Source of the DNA: Rhynchopus sp. YZ270_cl-10
Lineage: Eukaryota > Euglenozoa > Diplonemea > Diplonemida > Diplonemidae
Assembly (NCBI GenBank): GCA_964035575.1
Contig: OZ037874.1
Location: forward strand, 1,302,001 to 1,366,000
Direction: 5' to 3'
Length of the DNA: 64,000 nucleotides
The position numbers were made by a program, and so were the translations under genes. Positions 1 to 11,155 of the stretch are shown piece by piece. Position 1 is the stretch's first letter. Every line of letters starts with the position of its first letter. The notes beneath the pieces were generated by a model that saw only the letters and a program-made list of their open reading frames with translations, did not search any database and was not told the DNA's origin.

Positions 1-449
1 AATATTGTTACACATTTTACCTTTTTTTTAGATCTCACATTTTTTTAATGCTGTGCTGTGCTCGGAATTTTTAACTCGCCCCCCCCGCTTCCCTGCAAAA
101 AAAAATAGCAACTCTCATTTAAAAGAGTTATCCCCGCCACCACAGTTATGAACCATACTTACCTAGCTTGAAGAGAGAAAAAAAAGGGTGCGTCGAAGTG
201 ATTGTGTCTTTATGTACGGGCCTCGAGCCATCACTGTACAGATTGCCGCATCACCAATGCGTTTTTCTTCAGGGGTTCTTTTTGTTCTTTTTTAAACACT
301 TTTCAGCTTTTTTTGGTTTTTTTGAAATCTCCCGATCCCATCTAACAATGAGCACAACGCAAAACAAAGCAAAAAACTTCATAAAAAAACCCATTCAAAC
401 CACTCATTCGTCGACCTTCTTTATCATGATTTTTTGTGATTGTTTTAAA

Positions 450-490
450 GGTGACTAAGCACGAGAGAGGCTTAGGTTCATCTTATAAAC
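450..490 (+). repeat. Module A (hairpin, sarcin-ricin-loop-like)
   Basis: About 41 bp beginning GGTGACTAAGCACGAGAG. The arms CTAAGC and GCTTAG pair around a CACGAGAG loop, and TTCATCTTATAAAC follows. Other copies: 4834-4876, 5011-5052, 11019-11055, 12996-13043, 14195-14230, 51552-51594 and 57997-58040, with weaker ones near 18540, 20493 and 23046. All are on the plus strand and most run into T-rich DNA. The order CTnAGnACGAGAG then GTTCAT matches the sarcin-ricin loop and flank of eukaryotic LSU rRNA. The repeat is seen directly; its rRNA origin is inference from alignment by eye. Confidence 0.6.
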
Positions 491-995
491 AATTTTCTTT
501 TCTTCTTCTTCTTGTCATTTTTTGTCTGTTTTTCGAAGACTTTTTTTGTTGTTTTCTTTTTTAAATCAAATGGTACTACACCATTTACCGTGTATCCAAT
601 ACAAAACAAAATCAGTGCTACAGACAAACATGACAACGCTAACCACGACTGCCACGGCAGAGCGGGGTCCCTAACGGTTCACTGGAGGGGGGATCCACAT
701 ACATATTGTGTATTCAATACAAAACAAAATCAACAGATTATCAATAAGCTTAGCAATATTATCCGCTTTATGGATGGCAGTCTGTGTGTGCATCCATTGA
801 GAACCCACATTTTTCATCTTTCCCGTTTCTTTTCCCCCCCCTTTTAAAACAAAATCACCCCCTTCCCCAATTTTTTTCTTGAACTTTGGTTTTCTTTTTC
901 CCCTGCTCTTCAACAATAAACAACTACATAGCATGAGATGCGGATTTGGACCGTGCAAGACTGCTTTCTTGCGAAATTATCAAAAAAAAAAGGAC

Positions 996-1061
996 AGTGG
1001 TGATTGCACAACTGTGGCAACACAACCGAGGCAACTACACTACTCCAACAATTTATCAAAA
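996..1061 (-). repeat. Module D (LSU rRNA H71-like)
   Basis: About 65 bp, read on the minus strand as TAGTTGCCTCGGTTG, then a GTGCAATCACC stretch, ending CCACTGTCC. Other copies: 15208-15275, 47393-47463 and 50459-50527, the last inside EMC4 intron 1. All have the same orientation, and on the plus strand most run into A-rich DNA after TTATCAA. Minus-strand reading resembles the LSU rRNA segment running from AAATGCCTCG to CCCACTGTCC. Presence as a repeat is certain; the rRNA link is moderate. Confidence 0.5.
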
Positions 1062-1407
1062 AAAAAAATAAAAAAAGAACAGAAGAAAGAAAAAAAAACG
1101 AAAGAAACCCCACCCATAGAGCATCACACAGCACACGAATATCCTGGATTTTTCCCTCCTGGATCAAAAAAAAAAATCTCTTTTTTTTTTGAATTTTTTT
1201 AGCAAACTTTTTTATTTTTTTAGAAAAAATCGGTATTTCTATGATCTTCAAAAGATGGCTTTTGTGTAGCACAAAAAAATGATATTCACATTTTGCTGCC
1301 ACTGTTGCATCAGATTTGTGAGTTTTGTTGAGAACAAATCTTCAAAAAAAGGGGGAGGGGAAAAAAAAAACTACACTAATACAACCAAGTATTCAATTAA
1401 CTCCCCC

Positions 1408-1533
1408 TAATGGTGGCAGTATTGTGATGGGAGCCCATTGGAATACGCAAAATACATCAAAATACATCACAATGTGTATTGTGATGTATTTTGCGTATTC
1501 CAATGGGCTCCCATCACAATACTGCCATCATTA
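1408..1533. repeat. Near-perfect 126-bp palindrome
   Basis: A left arm starting TAATGGTGGCAGTATTG is repeated inverted at the right end with only one or two mismatches, around a short centre near 1460-1478. This looks like a young foldback or palindromic MITE. I see no clear target-site duplication. It follows a short module (N, CACTAATACAACCA) at 1374. Confidence 0.75.
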
Positions 1534-2204
1534 AACCCCTCCTTGCTGCATATATTTTTTCGAAATAACTAACCTACCTACCTACCACTTTCCGAGTCAA
1601 AAAAACGGTCTCAATAGGGTCGAAGAGGGCGTGAGGTGGAGTCAACAATACATCCACAAAAAAAAAAACTGCAAAAAAAAAAATTTTTTTTTTGTGGGTT
1701 TTTTTTCGTAATGTGTTGCGGGTTTCTACTCTCTCCTCGCTTTGCCACTCTAATCTGGATTTTATTCTCACACTGAGGTTCGTTTGGCAAAGAACAGCTG
1801 GTTTTGGGGGGATGGTAAAAATATGGTTGAGGGGAGAGAGAGTGTTCAGACCATACAGTCCGTGAACACACCAGGGGGAATGCCTGAGGTTTCACCTTTG
1901 TTAACTTTTGTTTTTTGTTTTGCCTCTTTTTTTTTATCTAGATTTTCGTGTAAAAAGGCTCACACATTTTTTTTTAGTTACCCCCTTTTTTTTTCCACGG
2001 TATCTTACAGAAGGAGGTTACTCCCGGTACTTTTCTCATATTTCTTTTTTTTTGCAGTTTGCCTGACGTATCCTCTTTCCCCTTCTCTTTGTTCCCCAGG
2101 TGTGTTTTTTTTTTTTTTGTATCTTTTCAATTTCTCCCTTTTGGATTCCCTTCTTCTCCAAGAGAAAAAAAATGATGGTTTTGCCGTAGGGCACCTTAAA
2201 CAGA

Positions 2205-2298
2205 CTATGTGGGTCAGATCGGACAGTGCCCGTGATGCTACCCACTGGATGGATTGTGGCTGAACACCTCTAAGCCAGAACCCAGTCTAGAGACATAC
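2205..2298 (+). pseudogene. Fragment of large-subunit (28S) rRNA 3' region
   Basis: The stretch GCTACC, then GGATTGTGGCTGAACACC, then TCTAAGCCAGAACCC reproduces, with few changes, a highly conserved part of eukaryotic 28S/25S rRNA just 3' of the sarcin-ricin loop (yeast reads GGATTATGGCTGAACGCC and TCTAAGTCAGAATCC there). The upstream 30 bases, GGGTCAGATCGGACAGTGCC, fit the preceding helix. I see no other conserved LSU landmarks directly around it, so this is an isolated piece of about 95 bases rather than an rRNA gene. It is best read as a pseudogene fragment or a separately placed rRNA piece. Confidence 0.7.
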
Positions 2299-2307
2299 GT
2301 GAAATAG

Positions 2308-2341
2308 TTCAGGACACATGAGGTTTATCATGTGTCCTGAA
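2308..2341. other. Perfect 14-bp stem-loop beside the rRNA fragment
   Basis: TTCAGGACACATGA and its exact inverse complement are separated by six bases (GGTTTA). The hairpin begins ten bases after the rRNA-like fragment. It could be an rRNA 3' helix, a processing or termination signal, or a small foldback. Function is not shown. Confidence 0.5.
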
Positions 2342-2380
2342 ATTGTATGGATTATATAGGTGTCACCTTTTTGTTACTTT

Positions 2381-2482
2381 ACCGTATTCGTACAAATTAT
2401 CGACCGTAATAATGTTCGATATTGATGAATTTTTCTGGAAGTTCGACCTTTTTTACGATAGTTTTTTTTGTACGAATACAGT
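2381..2482. mobile_element. Palindromic MITE, about 102 bp
   Basis: Ends are ACCGTATTCGTAC and its near inverse complement GTACGAATACAGT. The inside (CCGTAATAATGTTCG, a GATTTTTCTGG-like centre) resembles the MITEs at 9423-9527 and 13195-13297, so these belong to one loose family of roughly 100-bp foldbacks. Confidence 0.55.
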
Positions 2483-2827
2483 ATATAGAACGTTGTTGTA
2501 CTTTCTCTTCTTTGATGTGAAAGTATATGAAACTGATGTTCACTGCTTGCTCTCATTTTTTTTTTTTTTTTTTTTTTGCAAAACCACCATGCCTGCTTTG
2601 GTACAGAGAGGGGATGAAAAAAAAAAAGGAGAAAAAAAAACACACAAGGAATTGCTCTCGAAAAATGCGGGGGGTATGCTGTGGATATGAGTAGCTACAC
2701 CTCACCTCACCCTTGGGTGACTCTACAGGGGGTGAAGGAAGGTTGTGGGGAAAATGGTGGGGATATAGTAAAGTGGGAGAGGAGCTCAGGTTATGGTACT
2801 GCAGTTTTTTTCTTTTCTTTTTGTGAT

Positions 2828-2886
2828 TTCATCTAGCTGGCATCGTGGGTCAGTCGGAGGTGCCTGCATCAATAACTTCACTTTGT
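2828..2886 (+). repeat. Module C (LSU rRNA H95-H97-like)
   Basis: The core is GGGTCAGTCGGAGGTGCCTG, then CATCAATAACTTCACTTT and a T run. Longer copies begin with GGCCGCAGG, then CTTTCATCCGGATGGCTGG. Copies: 28908-28985, 35312-35397, 46838-46890, 55855-55945, 58300-58395, and a partial one at 63930-63960. All are plus strand. The order CCGCAGG, TTCATcCGGATnnTTGG, GGTCAG, GGTGCC matches the segment after the sarcin-ricin loop in 28S rRNA and overlaps the clearer fragment at 2205. The repeat is certain; its rRNA origin is well supported by eye but unaligned by program. Confidence 0.6.
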
Positions 2887-3047
2887 TTCTTTTTTTTTTT
2901 TTTTTTGGGTGTCAGCGTTTTGCAAAAGTCGTTTTCACCGTTCAGCTACACCCCCATATTGTCGTTCCTCCTATCTTCGTTTACCTGAGGGGTATTTGAG
3001 TTGTTTTTTCTCTTTTTTCCCCCTTTTTTTGGGGTTCTTCTTCACGG

Positions 3048-3096
3048 AGTATCAGTGTCTGCGTCACAGAGGCGTTTTGCACTATCAACTTCATTT
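3048..3096 (+). repeat. Module E
   Basis: The core reads CAGTGCCTGCGTCCCAGAGG, then CGTTTTGCACTATCAACTTC and a T-rich tail. Copies: 13575-13625, 40672-40745, 44990-45065, 51885-51965, 56160-56210 and 59018-59075, all plus strand. Longer copies (44990, 51885) start with a GGGGTTCGATTACCCC-like stem-loop. The run GTTCGATA-CGCGGAGTGT-GTGCCTGCGTC can be laid against the LSU peptidyl-transferase segment GTTCATA-CGACGGCGGTGT-GGCACCTCGATGTC, but less convincingly than for modules B and C. Confidence 0.45.
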
Positions 3097-3374
3097 TTCT
3101 TTGTGTTGTTTACAACAAAAAACCAAGCAAAACTTCAGCTTTTATTTTTATTTTATTTTTATTGAAAAGATTCGGTGATTTTTTATGTATTTTTGTCTTC
3201 TTTACCCCATGTAATGCTTTCTGTTTGTTTTTTAGTTGCACAGTACAGTAAGCATTTTATGTATGAATTGGTTTGCTTTTTTGTAAACAAAAAGCAAAAA
3301 AAACGCACTCTACCCCCCTCGCAATGAGGTGGTTTCGTGTTGTATACTTCACACAAAAAAAGAAGAAGCAAAAA

Positions 3375-3440
3375 AAAAAAAGTACAGACCCGAATTATCC
3401 CACCTGGTGGGATTACTCGGCGATTGTCGACACAACAAAA
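3375..3440 (+). repeat. Module F
   Basis: The core has AGTACAGACCCGAATT, CCACCTGGTGGGATTACTCG, then GCGATTGTCGACACAACA. Related copies: 5413-5480, where it forms one arm of a hairpin, and 49285-49320 (partial). Plus strand in all. I do not recognise its origin. Confidence 0.45.
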
Positions 3441-4474
3441 AAAAAAAAAAAAATACCGGCCTTTTTTTCCCTCCTCCCTCATCCACTCCTCCCAGTTTCT
3501 GTGGGTACACCCAAACAGCCGGTCGTTGAGTGGAGGATACACATAAAAGCAAGGTACCCAACGAACGAAGCAGAAAGTACCGCAGTATGGTGGAAGGACT
3601 GTCCAATTTTTGGCAGGCTACACTAATCCAGCAAATTATCAAAATATCAGAAACAGCGCAAAAAGAGGGGGAAAAAAAAGTGTCTACCACACCCGGCTAC
3701 ATATGAGCTGCGAAGGTGGAGGAGGGGGGGAGGAAAAATAAAAATAAAAGTATGTTTTTTGGCAAAAATAATTTTTTTTTCAATCTATGTGGGTACAAGT
3801 CTCAACCCACAGTAGGATAACCAGTTTTTTTTGTTTTTTTGGTATTCCTATTTTATCTCCTTTTGGTTTTTTGTTATTGATTTTTTTTACATTTTTTTGA
3901 TCTGCACCCTGATTATTGCCTGAAATTTGGTGATGTTTGGAGGAGTTTAGTGGTGTTTTTAGTTGTATTAAAACCCCCTTCCCTTCCCCCTCCAAACTCC
4001 ACCGGCACAATCCTGGTGGGATACTGAGTGCACGAGGCGCATCAGTGTCTACTCTAATAAATTTTGTTTTGTAAGATAACGACTACTCAGTCGTCGAGAG
4101 GCTGAGACCCATCCCATCTTACCCTTTTTTTCTTTTTTGTTTGCTTTTTTTCTTTTGGTGTTCCCACGAACCCAAACCCACTGCAGAGTGGGGAAGTTTT
4201 TACCTGAGCGGGGTTTTCCCCCCTTCCCCGCCCCTTTTATTCCTGTGGAAGATCTTTAGATGTGTTGTGGAATTTTTTTGGGAGGTTTTTCCACGTCTGG
4301 ATGGTTTTCCCCTTTTTTTTTTTTTTTGGAACCTTACGCAAGCCATGCTTGACGTGGCTTAAGAGTGGCTTATGTACAGATATACAGTGGATAAAGACAA
4401 TGACATGCCTGAAGAGCGGAATTGCGTATTTTGCTTTAGGCGGAACGTTCTTACTGTGTGTATGTACAAAAGGT

Positions 4475-4577
4475 TACCGTACCTATAACCTATACTGACC
4501 GTAAATAAGGTCAAACTCCCCTAAAAAGCCCGGAAAAAGGTCATTTTTATGGTCAGTTTATGTTACTGGGTACGGTA
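4475..4577. mobile_element. Palindromic MITE, about 103 bp
   Basis: TACCGTACC at the left end and GGTACGGTA at the right end are perfect inverse complements. Imperfect pairing continues inward (CTATACTGACCGTAAATAAG against the right arm). Typical of a small foldback element; no coding capacity. Confidence 0.6.
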
Positions 4578-4833
4578 TACTCATTCACCTTTTTACATCT
4601 TCATTTTTGCTTCATTTTTTGCTTTGTTGTGTTTAGTTATTTTTTAGAGTCAAAAAGTTTTTTTTTTTGCCAACTTCATGATTTTAGTCACAATGGGTTG
4701 CAAAAAAAAAACATGACTCTTTATTTTTTTGTTCTGTTTTCTTGTCATCTTTTTAGGTGTTTTTCTTTTTTGCATTTTTTTGTAAATACGGTCCTATTCA
4801 GACCAGATGTATTGCGACAACGATTGTGAGCAA

Positions 4834-5052
4834 AGGTGGCTAAGCACAGAGAGGCTTAGGGTCATCTTATAAAACCTTTTTTTTCTTTCTCGATGACTAA
4901 CTCTCGATTCATCTGACCTACCACATTTTTTCTCTTTTTTTTTGGATTATTTTTTAATCATTGTAACTCTGTTAAGAGCTACCCCCTTGACACATTCAAG
5001 GTTTCTTCCTAAGGTGACTAAGCACGAGGAGGCTTAGGATCATCTTATAAAC
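4834..5052 (+). repeat. Two module A copies in tandem spacing
   Basis: Module A occurs at 4834-4876 and again at 5011-5052, both plus strand, each with the CTAAGC/GCTTAG hairpin and the CATCTTATAAA tail, separated by T-rich DNA. This is the closest pair of A copies in the window. Confidence 0.6.
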
Positions 5053-5372
5053 TTTTCTTCTTTTCTTTGTGTGTGTGTGTTTTGCACGCCCTTTCTTATT
5101 TGTTCGTTCAGTGGGGGTGGATTATCCCGAGGCAGACAGCTGTCTGAAACCGTTCCCAACCCCTCCCCAATGTGAAAACCCCGGAAAGGACCCTTTTCAC
5201 CTTGACAGAGATATAGGGAAAGACTGACCTCAAGATTTCGGCCCTCTTGAACTGCAACCCACATTGAAGAGGGGGGGAAAAAACCTTTTTTTTTTTTCCT
5301 GTGTTTTTTGAAAATAACAAAGAGTACACTCTAGATCAGGACGGCCTATGGTCTATACCTTACGTAGTACAG

Positions 5373-5436
5373 GAGAATTCGGGTCTGTACTCAAATGTTG
5401 GCTTTGGCCAATATTTGAGTACAGACCCGAATTCTC
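5373..5436. repeat. Hairpin with 24-bp arms built from module F
   Basis: GAGAATTCGGGTCTGTACTC at the left is matched by its inverse complement at the right around a centre of about 15 bases. The right arm continues into module F (CACCTGGTGG, TCGACACAACA), so the palindrome probably arose by inverted duplication of the start of that module. Confidence 0.7.
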
Positions 5437-6545
5437 ACACCTGGTGGTCCCACTATTCGATTCTCGACACAACAACAAAACCACTTTGATTCTTTATTAA
5501 GTTTGAATATTAGTGGTTGAAAAACTCTTTACAGCACAGAGGGGGGGGTGGTTGTGGTACTGATGAAGTCCTCCCCCCTCCTCTGATGACACTCCATGTT
5601 TGCGGGAAAATGACATTTTTTTTTTTTTGGGATGGCTTTAAGCCTTTGGCCCCTGTCATTTGTCCGCTTTTTAAGTTTTTCTGAGACGTATCAGAGTATG
5701 TTACTCTGTGTTTTCGTTTTTTTTTTTTTTGCTTTTTTTGCCCCCAATCCATCGGTTCGAAACTAATTATAAATACGTCGTCACATATGATACTCTGAGT
5801 GTACAGCAAAACAAAATGATGCATTTTCTGAATGAGTCTCTCACCTATTCTATTGTGGCTTTTGTAAAAAAAGATTTGTGTGTACAGAGGTATGCACCCT
5901 TCATCGATTCAAAATTGTTCTTTGTGTTTTATTTTTATTTTTTTAGATGTGTGCGCTCGAGAGGCGCATGCATCTTGACTATGTGTTTTTTTCCCCCCTT
6001 TCTCTCCAAAAGGCTGGTTGATAAGGCGTTTCTGGTAGGGTGGGGTAAATTGAGTTTGCCACTGAACACACGGATTTCAAAAAAATGCTTCAAAAAAAAA
6101 AGAAAATAATGAAACCTCTACAATTCTCTAAACGAAAAAGATGAGATGTTTTTTTGAACGTTCTTTTTTGTGTGATTTCTCTTCTTTGAATGGAAAATAT
6201 ATGAAAATTGAAGAAAAAAAAAAAATGCAAAACCCCCTGTGTCAAATGCCTTATTAACCAGCCTGTTTTCTCCCCCCTTCCCACCTTGCATCTCGTTCGT
6301 ACCAAGCATATGATCAACACTCTTTCCCTTTAATAATTTGTTCCAACACCAAAAAAAACGTGACGTCGTTTTTTGTGAAAAACCCGATTTCCCATTTTTC
6401 CAAAAAGACAGGGGTGCTCTTACAACTTAAAGGGTTTTCAACCAAAAAAAAAGAAGAAGAAAATTTCAAAAAGAGAAAAAAAGAGATCAAACGAATACGG
6501 CGCTTCTTACCAATACGTTTTTTTTTTTTTTGAGTATGTCATAAT

Positions 6546-7087
6546 CAGGGGACATTGGTAGTTTGAGATTTTGAAAAAAAAGCCGGTGTGAGCCAAAAAA
6601 GCCGGTGTGAGGCAATTTTTTTTTCCCCACGCATTTTTGGCAGAGACCTCCACAACTCTTTCCCCTCCGCGCCCTTGTCTAACCATATGGCATCAAAACT
6701 TTTCTGGCGAAGCCACGGTACGCAACATTTCAAAAATTGTGACATAAAATCGCACGCTTTTATAGCCAAACTATGGTAAAGGTAGCTGTGACTATGGCCT
6801 AGGGTAGAGCTGTGGGCTACCGCTCGTCATTTTTAGCTGCGCCGCAGGCGCACGGTACGCTACGCTACTTTTTTATGAGAGTTGCAAACATCTATTTCTT
6901 TTGATTGAACGGACCGATTGGTCTTTGTGGTGGGGTCACATGCACATAAGAAACCGCTACAGATGTGGTTGTAGCCTTGTATGAGGAGATAAAATTCAGA
7001 AAAAAATTCAAAAATCTGCCTTTTTCTTTTTTTTTTTTTTTTTTCTCAAAATCCCACACCGGCACACCGGCATACTAATGTCCCCTG
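6546..7087. mobile_element. hAT-like non-autonomous element
   Basis: The 542-bp element has termini CAGGGGACATT and AATGTCCCCTG, and identical 8-bp flanks GTCATAAT at 6538-6545 and 7088-7095. An 8-bp duplication with CAGGG termini is the hAT superfamily signature. There is no transposase ORF. Internal stretches (around 6711-6780 and 6835-6870, with CCACGGTACGCAACATTTC and AGGCGCACGGT) recur at 38140-38260 inside the large TIR element, so the two share internal modules. A short direct repeat (GCCGGTGTGAG) lies near the left end. Confidence 0.85.
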
Positions 7088-7211
7088 GTCATAATGGATG
7101 CCCACCTCTACAAATGATGAGATTTCTATTTTTTTTTTAAAAGGCATTTTTTTTTTTTGTGTCAATACAACAGCAAAAAAAAGAACAAAAAATGTCTCGT
7201 GTTGTACATAG

Positions 7212-8105
7212 CAGGGGACTAGCTTGGCTGGGTCAGCGGGTCAGCTGACCCACTTCCTGTACTTAAAAAAAAAAAAGTGGGTCAGCCGGAAAAAAAAAAA
7301 AAAATTGGATTTTGGATTTTAGAAAAAAAATTTTTGGGAGCTCGACTACAGGGAACTCCCCCCGAGCCTGTTCAGGCCTGACGCTAACCATCATCCATCA
7401 TCCCACGGAAAATGGCTTTCCCCCCCGACCAAAAACCATCATCCTGCCATCATCCCACCAAAAATCTGAGAATTTTGTAGGGTTTTGCACGTGGGAAGAG
7501 TCTAGAGGAGGACCCGGGAGGCTGTACCTTGTTTTTATTTTTTTGCCTGCGGCGCCATTTTTCCTTTTTTGCTCCGCAAAAAAGGGTTCGTTGAGTGACT
7601 CTGTGGTGTAAAAAGCTAGATTTTTACACTGCACCCTATTTTTTTTTCGCCTGCGGCGCCATATTATATTACTATTTTTTGCTCCGCAAAAAAAACCCTG
7701 GATGAGACCGTTCGTGCAAAATAACACTGTCCGAAACACCCGTGACTACACGGCGGTGAGGCGGTGCATGAAAAACTGAACCAAGGGTTCAGTTTCTTTA
7801 AGTCTGCCTCGAGGAAGAAAGCTCTGAAACTCATACAGATACCAGTGGTAGTTTTCCGAGAGACCACAAAGTGAGGCGGGCAAACAGCACATTTCGGAGG
7901 ATTACTGCAACACTGACCGAATTTTGACCGAATTTTGACCGAATTTTGGCCATTTTCGCGAATATCCCCCACCACAAGCTGGGATTGGAGAAAATAGCTC
8001 GTAGAACGCCGCTAAACCATCTTCTGTAGTAAAAAACTCGCTGACCCACTTTCATGGAAAGCGACCCACTTCTGGAATTTTCCCCAAAACCAAGCTAGTG
8101 CCCTG
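7212..8105. mobile_element. hAT-like non-autonomous element
   Basis: The 894-bp element has termini CAGGGGACTAGCTTGG and CCAAGCTAGTGCCCTG (15 of 16 bases pair) and perfect 8-bp target duplications GTACATAG at 7204-7211 and 8106-8113. No convincing transposase frame. It contains near the ends a stretch about GGGTCAGC and GACCCACTT, and an internal direct repeat of a GCCTGCGGCGCCAT plus TTTTGCTCCGCAAAAAA block (about 7540-7590 and 7640-7700). It inserted about 120 bp from the preceding hAT-like element. Confidence 0.85.
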
Positions 8106-8788
8106 GTACATAGTCTGATACACAAAAAAAATACGTCATTTTCCAGAAAAAAAAAAAACAGTGAAAATTTCAAAAAATAAAAAAAAGCAAAGAGAGAGAG
8201 AGATGCCAAAACAATAGAAGGGGAGGGGAGTTTTTTTTTACTACTTTTGTGCAAGAAAAGTCTGAAAAGTCTGAAAATGTCACGTCATTCATCCAATCTA
8301 TGTAGGGCGCCAACACCTCAAACAACTACCAAGAAGGGGAAGGGAAAACGGCAAAGTGACACCTTCTAATAGTGCAATGGGTGTCGGGTGTGCATGCATC
8401 AGAGCATCCGACAGTGCTGCATCTCAGTGGAACATTGGTCAGAGCCCTTTCTTTGATGTACGCCCAATTGTCGGCGGTGTTTCTGCACTCTCACTACCGC
8501 TCTTCTGCGTATCGAACTTCTGAGCGGCAACTATTCACTTCCCTTCACAACCCCTTATTCATAGAGGATAAGTCGTAATCTCATACAAAGCAACGCGCCC
8601 TTCCTCTCCAACTCCACGTCTACAAAACTATCAAGCAAAATTAAAACAGAGCACAAAGCACTTTCAAAACATACAAAAAACATTTTCAAACAACCCCTTT
8701 CTTGACATATCTCGGCAATCTCTGCATCAGGACAAAAGCCGTCTTTTCACACTTTGTTGAAGGAAAGATGGGAACATTGTTGATCCCT

Positions 8789-8861
8789 ATACCCACCTGA
8801 TTTGCAAAAAATAGCAGCCCCTCCCAACGCCTCCCAACACCCTGCTATTTTAGGTGGGTAT
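8789..8861. repeat. Short palindromic element, 73 bp
   Basis: ATACCCACCT at the left pairs with AGGTGGGTAT at the right, and AAAATAGCAG pairs with CTGCTATTTT inside. The loop holds two CTCCCAAC repeats. No target duplication seen. Confidence 0.5.
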
Positions 8862-9330
8862 ACCTATGCTATCAATTTATTGAATGCATAATGTTGACAT
8901 GCACTTCATTTACACCCCAAACACTCCCTGTAGCACTCCAAGCACCCAATTCAACACCCTCCTCTTCACTGAACCCACACCCACACCCAATACAGGTACA
9001 AACACAACACACTTCTCTCTTCCCCCAAAACCATGCTGCAGGTAGGCCCTTTTGGTCTGTAGAGGCTGGATGGGGGGCAGTGCGATGAGGGGGAGACATG
9101 CAGAGGTGGATTCTTAAAGAGAAGTAAAAAGGACGTCAAGGGGCGCAAGGGTTTTCCCCTAATTCGAGAACGTTTCTTTAGGTTTTTCCGATTTGCGACA
9201 AAAAAAGCATTCGCTCTCGAGGCACTTTTGGACCCGTTGGATTCTTCTATACCCTTCTTACGAGGCTGCGACGCTGTGGTGGAACTCTTCCCTGTAGGGG
9301 AAGGTATTATTAGGACCCCCTCTCCACCTT

Positions 9331-9365
<35 letters not shown>

Positions 9366-9422
9366 TCAAATTGACAAAAGCTCTTCTTTTACTATCGTAC
9401 AAAAAAAGCGTCTTTTGGTTTT

Positions 9423-9527
9423 ACCATAATCAGAAAAATTGTCGAACCGTAATAATGTTTTTCGACCTTTTCAGGATTTTTCTGGTTCTACCTTTTTTTA
9501 CGGTCGAACATTATTCCGATTCTGGTA
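9423..9527. mobile_element. Foldback MITE, family shared with 13195-13297
   Basis: ACCATAATCAGAA and TTCCGATTCTGGT form the ends, with GTCGAACCGTAATAATG against CGGTCGAACATTATT inside. The 13.2-kb copy (ATCGTAATCGGAAAAATTG to CCGATTATGGTAAT) is the same family, and both are followed by TAAGRGRGGYTTGTTGAAAA-like DNA, so the shared unit extends beyond the palindrome. Confidence 0.6.
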
Positions 9528-10623
9528 GTATCATTTCGACCTGTTAAGAGGCTTGTTGAAAACCTGACTAGAGTCCATATTTGTTCAAACTTTTTTTTTT
9601 GTTTTTTTTGGCAGCAATTTTCAAAAGCGTATCAATGATGTGAAACCCTTTTCCGATTGGGATTATGCCCATTTTTACAAAACTTTTTTTTCTTTTTTTT
9701 TTTTTTAGCATCACAAAATCAAACAAAACCCCTAAGACTATTGTTCTATGAAAAATGAGGGAAAACAACTCACAAGCAGCACTTTATAGGATAGCGAAGG
9801 TGTGAAGTCGATCACAGAAAAAATATACAGGGTGACAGGGTGTGTGTCTGAATGGTAATGGTGCAAAAAAAAAAGTGCGCAGAAGTGCGAATCCACCCCT
9901 TTCAGCTACACCAAAGAGGGGGGGGTTTTTTATTGTGTTATCAAGCATTGACGAATAGAAATGGAAAACGACGTATGGTGCGTGCCCGCTTTAGCGTATT
10001 GTTTTTCCACTAACATCACTCACATTCATCAGTGAAACACAAACCTTTTGCGGTGCGATAAGCGAAAAAAGTGTTTTCTTTATTTCATTTAACTGTCATA
10101 TCCTGAAGTCGTTTTCTATTTTTCGCACCGTTTGGACGCTCGGTACTTTCGTACTTTTCATTCGGTTGGCTGGTATTACAACAGAACTTTTGGTGGCGGG
10201 CCCCCCCTTGATGTCATTGTGAAACGACTTTTCTACCTTTTTTCATCCTATTTTTTGTAGTGGTTTTTCTTTTCCTCTCTAAAAACCCTCCCTCCCCCTT
10301 TTTTTTATTGGCTTTCAGCACCTTTAATGGTTCGCAACTGAGAGATGAGTGATCACTTAGAGCAACGAGGGGGTTGTGTGTGTGTGTGTGTGTCAACTTG
10401 ACAACTAAAATAGGGGATAATTCTTATACTCTACCACCTCTGATCTGATATTTTTTTGGTTTCCCTTGAATTGAAAAAATGCCGTAAATTGTGGTATGCT
10501 TTCTTATTTTCCAAGGTATATCAACAAAAAAAAAACGCATTTTACAGATATATTTTGAGGGAAACAAACAACAACAACAAAAAAACGTGGAGTTCATGTG
10601 GAGATTCATCCTCAGGGGTGTGT

Positions 10624-10655
10624 CTGCACTAATACAACCACGTATATTCAAAATA
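10624..10655 (+). repeat. Module N (short)
   Basis: CACTAATACAACCA followed by a TTCAAA-rich tail. Comparable copies: 1374-1400, 18740-18775, 28230-28258 and 50630-50665 (inside EMC4 intron 1), usually preceded by GTGTCTA or GGCTA. It often lies 100-400 bp downstream of module D. Origin unknown; short enough that some matches may be chance. Confidence 0.35.
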
Positions 10656-11155
10656 AAGCATACATGCTTCCCGCTCTTCTTTAGCTCTCTGGAGATCATT
10701 CTCTCCTGATTTTTCGTCTGGTATCTTTTTTTCTCTGCGGAACGACGCCTTGGGTAAAGACATTTTGCGTAGCCGTAAGGCAAAAAAAAAAAAAAAGTGA
10801 AGTTTCTGGTGTTCCTGACCCCCCCCTATTTCGGTACGTTCGGTGCTTTTTTTTTTGGGGGTAAAATCATGAACGCCAGTTTTTTTTTTCTCTCCTTTTT
10901 TTTTAAAGAACTTTCGATCGAGCGCTTTCGAACTTTGCTTTTGGGTATCTCCTCATTGTTGCTCTCTCCCCCCCTGGGGTGTGGCTGGTTGTGAAGCGAC
11001 ACTAAGGATTTCTTTTGAGGTGACTAAGCACACAGAGGCTTAGGTTCATCTTAGAATCGATCTTTAAGGGTTGTTTTCACGTATCGCCGCACTCTTTCCC
11101 CTTGGGAGTACATAGTTCTTATGGTGGGGGATTTTGTTATTTTTTGATGCGATTT

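Noticed and set aside
168-458. Phe- or Lys-rich ORFs of 60-130 codons throughout the spacers
   Set aside because: They run through T or A homopolymers, show no conserved features and are expected by chance at this base composition.
10373-10395. GT dinucleotide run as a regulatory or Z-DNA signal
   Set aside because: A simple microsatellite of about 22 bases with no gene nearby; nothing further supports a role.
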